DNA of 64,000 nt, from contig NZ_BCUX01000013.1 of NCBI RefSeq assembly GCF_001591445.1, forward strand, positions 1 through 64,000, written 5' to 3'. A program made the position numbers and the translations under genes. This DNA is from Neobacillus drentensis NBRC 102427. Its GTDB lineage: Bacteria; Bacillota; Bacilli; Bacillales; Cytobacillaceae. The notes under the pieces are model-generated. The model made no database searches and had not been told where the DNA came from. It saw only the letters and a program-made list of their open reading frames with translations. This document shows positions 61,625-64,000 of this stretch, in pieces; positions within the stretch are counted from its first letter, which is position 1, and the number at the start of each line of letters is the position of its first letter.

Positions 61625-62584
61625 ATGATAGAAAATTTTTGGCGTGATTTACCACGACCATTTTTTGTACTTGCACCAATGGAAGATGTGACAGATGTTG
61701 TTTTTCGTCACGTAGTAAGTGAGGCCGGTCGACCGGATGTATTTTTCACAGAGTTTACCAACTCGGATAGCTATTGTCATCCAGAGGGCATGAAAAGTGT
61801 GCGTGGCCGTTTGACTTTTACAGAAGATGAACAGCCAATCGTGGCACATATTTGGGGGGATAATCCCGAAAATTTCCGTCAAATGAGTATTGGCATGGCA
61901 GAGCTAGGATTTAAAGGCATCGATATTAATATGGGCTGCCCTGTACCGAATGTGGCATCGAGAGGCAAAGGTAGTGGCCTTATTCTGCGTCCAGACGTTG
62001 CGGCAGAACTTATTCAAGCAGCAAAAGCGGGCGGACTGCCTGTCAGCGTGAAAACACGACTTGGCAATAAGGATGTTCAGGAGTGGGAGGAGTGGCTAAC
62101 GCATATTTTTAACCAAGATATTGCGAACCTTTCTATTCATTTACGTACAAGAAAGGAAATGAGCCAAGTAGATGCGCATTGGGAGCTAATTCCGGAAATC
62201 AAAAAATTACGTGACCGTATCGCACCAAATACGCTGCTAACAATCAATGGAGACATTCCTGACCGTCAAACTGGGCTGCAGCTTGCTGAACAATATGGTA
62301 TTGATGGAGTTATGATCGGGCGAGGTATTTTTAAAAATCCTTTTGCTTTTGAAAAAGAGCCAAAAGAGCATAGCAGTAATGAATACCTTGATCTTTTAAG
62401 ACTGCAGCTTGATCTTCAAGATCAATATGCGGAAGAACTGCCACGTTCAATCACAGGGCTTCATCGCTTTTTCAAAATTTATGTCAAAGGATTCCCTGGA
62501 GCTGCTGAATTAAGAAATCAATTGATGAACACGAAATCAACAGATGAAGTGCGTGCATTGCTTGATAACTTTGGAAAAGAATGA
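61625..62584 (+). CDS. dus: tRNA-dihydrouridine synthase (YfjN-type)
   Basis: A 319-residue flavin enzyme that reduces uridine in tRNA D-loops. [20 protein letters not shown] is the start of the TIM barrel. [20 protein letters not shown] carries the catalytic Cys, VSVKTRLG the conserved Lys, and [12 protein letters not shown] with [13 protein letters not shown] the FMN-phosphate site. It closely resembles B. subtilis YfjN, the gene I recall beside yfjO (rlmD). Start: ATG at 61625 gives the family-like MIENFW; TTG at 61613 is also in frame. Confidence 0.9.
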   Translation: MIENFWRDLPRPFFVLAPMEDVTDVVFRHVVSEAGRPDVFFTEFTNSDSYCHPEGMKSVRGRLTFTEDEQPIVAHIWGDNPENFRQMSIGMAELGFKGIDINMGCPVPNVASRGKGSGLILRPDVAAELIQAAKAGGLPVSVKTRLGNKDVQEWEEWLTHIFNQDIANLSIHLRTRKEMSQVDAHWELIPEIKKLRDRIAPNTLLTINGDIPDRQTGLQLAEQYGIDGVMIGRGIFKNPFAFEKEPKEHSSNEYLDLLRLQLDLQDQYAEELPRSITGLHRFFKIYVKGFPGAAELRNQLMNTKSTDEVRALLDNFGKE

Positions 62585-62658
62585 GTCCCAATAATTTAAC
62601 ACTCCCTCATTTATTATACATACCTTATTATGTAGGATTTATTAAGGGAGTGAGGTAT

Positions 62659-63825
62659 GTGTTTTGGAATAACACTTGGACTGCAGGGTATCGAACCATA
62701 AATTATGTTGTGCAAAAGGGAGATACGCTGTATTCAATTGCAAAGAGATTTAATACAACCATTCAAAATATAAAGAATGCAAACCATTTAATAAGCGATT
62801 CAATATATCCTGGACAATCGTTAACTATTCCAGAAGCTATATCTTATGTTGTAAAACCAGGAGATTACTTATATACAATTGCTAATAAGTTTAATACTAC
62901 TGTCCAGAATATAAAGATTGCTAACCATTTAACAAGTGATTTAATATATCCCGGACAAACACTAATAATCCCTGCACCACTTGGAATAACCCTGCCAGAG
63001 GGAGTATTTGGTATTGGAAGCCATGGTCCCAATGTAGTAAGAATACAACAAGCATTGGTATCTATGGGTTTTAATATTCAACCGGACGGTGTTTATGGTC
63101 CTATAACTTCAAAAATTATCTTGGATTTACAAAATAAATACCCTGAAGTATTAATTGCTGATGGCGTATATGGACCCAAAACAAAAGAAATTTTACAAAA
63201 GCTGTTATCTTCAAACTATAAAGTAGTACAAAATCCCGATAATACAATGGTGTTAGTAAATAAATTTAATGCACTCCTCCCTTCCTATGTTCCTAAAAAT
63301 TTAACTGTAACAGATATTCCATTTTACTTTTCAGAATTCCGGCAACAAAAACTAATGCGACCAGAAGCGGCTAAGGCAGTTGATGCTTTATTCGCTAAAG
63401 CAGAGATAGACAAAATCAATTTAACTGGTGTTTCGGGCTATCGTTCTTACGACTATCAAATCGATCTTTTTTCTAGAAATATAAAGGCGAATCCAAACGC
63501 CAATCAGGTTAGTGCTCGACCTGGCGAAAGCGAACATCAAACGGGCTTAAGCATAGATATTTCCAGTCCATCAGTAGGTAATTCTCTCAGCCAATCCCTT
63601 GGTGATACAAAAGAAGGTAAGTGGTTAGTACAAAACGCACCTGATTTTGGTTTTATTATACGATTTCCAAAAGGAAAAGAAAGTATCACGGGGTATCAAT
63701 ATGAGCCTTGGCATATTCGTTATGTAGGAAAAGAGGTAGCAAAGGAAATAGCTGGTCGAAACATAACATTGGAAGAATATCTCGGTCAACTACCTATTAA
63801 TCGAACGGATTCTATTTATGGATAA
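62659..63825 (+). CDS. LysM/peptidoglycan-binding D-Ala-D-Ala carboxypeptidase (VanY family)
   Basis: About 388 residues. Two LysM domains come first (about 14-60 and 62-106; YVVQKGDTLYSIAKRFNTT and YVVKPGDYLYTIANKFNTT). A PG_binding_1 domain (about 115-180; VRIQQALVSMGFNIQPDGVY) and a VanY/DacC-type peptidase domain follow. The peptidase zinc ligands are His293 and Asp300 (HQTGLSIDIS) and His352 with Glu349 (EPWHIRY). No signal peptide is seen from the GTG or the longer ATG (62581) start. That is unusual for a cell-wall enzyme and recalls spore-located LysM enzymes such as YaaH/SleL. The long form would overlap the dus stop. Confidence 0.85.
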   Translation: MFWNNTWTAGYRTINYVVQKGDTLYSIAKRFNTTIQNIKNANHLISDSIYPGQSLTIPEAISYVVKPGDYLYTIANKFNTTVQNIKIANHLTSDLIYPGQTLIIPAPLGITLPEGVFGIGSHGPNVVRIQQALVSMGFNIQPDGVYGPITSKIILDLQNKYPEVLIADGVYGPKTKEILQKLLSSNYKVVQNPDNTMVLVNKFNALLPSYVPKNLTVTDIPFYFSEFRQQKLMRPEAAKAVDALFAKAEIDKINLTGVSGYRSYDYQIDLFSRNIKANPNANQVSARPGESEHQTGLSIDISSPSVGNSLSQSLGDTKEGKWLVQNAPDFGFIIRFPKGKESITGYQYEPWHIRYVGKEVAKEIAGRNITLEEYLGQLPINRTDSIYG

Positions 63826-63865
63826 GGTGTTCAAAACTGTTTGTTTTAAAATACGAATCTAAAAG

Positions 63866-63897
63866 ATGGAGTGGAGCTTAAGCCCACTCCTTTTTGT
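63866..63897 (+). terminator. terminator of the LysM-peptidase gene
   Basis: GGAGTGG pairs with CCCACTCC around AGCTTAAG, followed by TTTTT. Confidence 0.88.
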
Positions 63898-64000
63898 TAT
63901 ATATATTTATTAACATACTACTTATATTTATTTTTTTATAATACCTATAGCCCTCTTCTCCAAAAAGTTCTTAAAATTTATGACGGCAGGAGACATATAT
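63898..64000. other. window end, probable upstream region of the next gene
   Basis: AT-rich promoter-like sequence ending in GGCAGGAGACATATAT. The GGAG looks like a ribosome site, so a + strand gene probably starts just beyond the window. Confidence 0.35.

Overview
The window is an AT-rich chromosome segment from an endospore-forming Gram-positive bacterium of the Bacillaceae. Supporting signs are a spore-cortex deacetylase (pdaA), strong GGAGG-type ribosome binding sites with many TTG and GTG starts, T-tailed terminators, and a gene order matching the yfk-yfj region of Bacillus subtilis. No rRNA, tRNA or CRISPR array was seen.

Left backbone (1-16.2 kb): yfkK, a YtxH-like gene, yfkH, a zosA-like zinc P-type ATPase, yfkF, chaA/yfkE, a YitT/YczE membrane protein, yfkD, yfjT, a class I fumarase, pdaA, a methyltransferase, a triple-rhodanese lipoprotein, a small membrane protein and rlmD (yfjO). 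The next backbone gene, the yfjN-type tRNA-dihydrouridine synthase, appears only at 61.6 kb. About 45 kb of accessory DNA therefore separates genes that I recall as neighbours in B. subtilis.

Accessory DNA (16.2-61.6 kb): (a) 16.2-21.4 kb holds small and broken genes (DUF6429, GIY-YIG fragments, VOC protein, SEDS-like membrane protein), a TPR-Arr rifamycin-resistance fusion and transposase debris. (b) 21.4-43.8 kb is a coherent catabolic island: a PrpR-type sigma-54 activator, two MFS carriers, a TAXI-TRAP importer, an MmgE/PrpD protein, two crotonases, an acyl-CoA dehydrogenase, an ADP-forming acyl-CoA synthetase, a hydroxyacyl-CoA dehydrogenase, a thiolase, EtfAB, a FadF-type oxidoreductase and two thioesterases. 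Five sites with exact -24/-12 geometry, plus palindromes of the form TGTTYA-N5-TRAACA, tie five of its transcription units to that activator. The substrate is not identifiable from sequence; the parts suit import, CoA activation and beta-oxidation of a carboxylic acid. (c) 44.1-48.6 kb carries an ABC-F ATPase and azlCD with a divergent MocR regulator. (d) 49.2-50.6 kb is an NCS1 permease. (e) 50.9-61.4 kb is an aromatic meta-cleavage cluster: flavin monooxygenase, extradiol dioxygenase, C-C hydrolase, dienoate hydratase, flavin reductase, two transporters, an XylR_N/V4R-PucR hybrid regulator and its own FAD-synthetase-like gene. The aldolase and aldehyde dehydrogenase that normally finish such a pathway are not in the window.

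Four extra copies of the rlmD 3-prime end, each followed by a terminator, lie on the + strand at about 19.7, 21.2, 45.85 and 48.6 kb. They suggest repeated integration, or decayed paralogues, at the rlmD 3-prime end. After the island come dus, a LysM/VanY peptidase gene and the window end.
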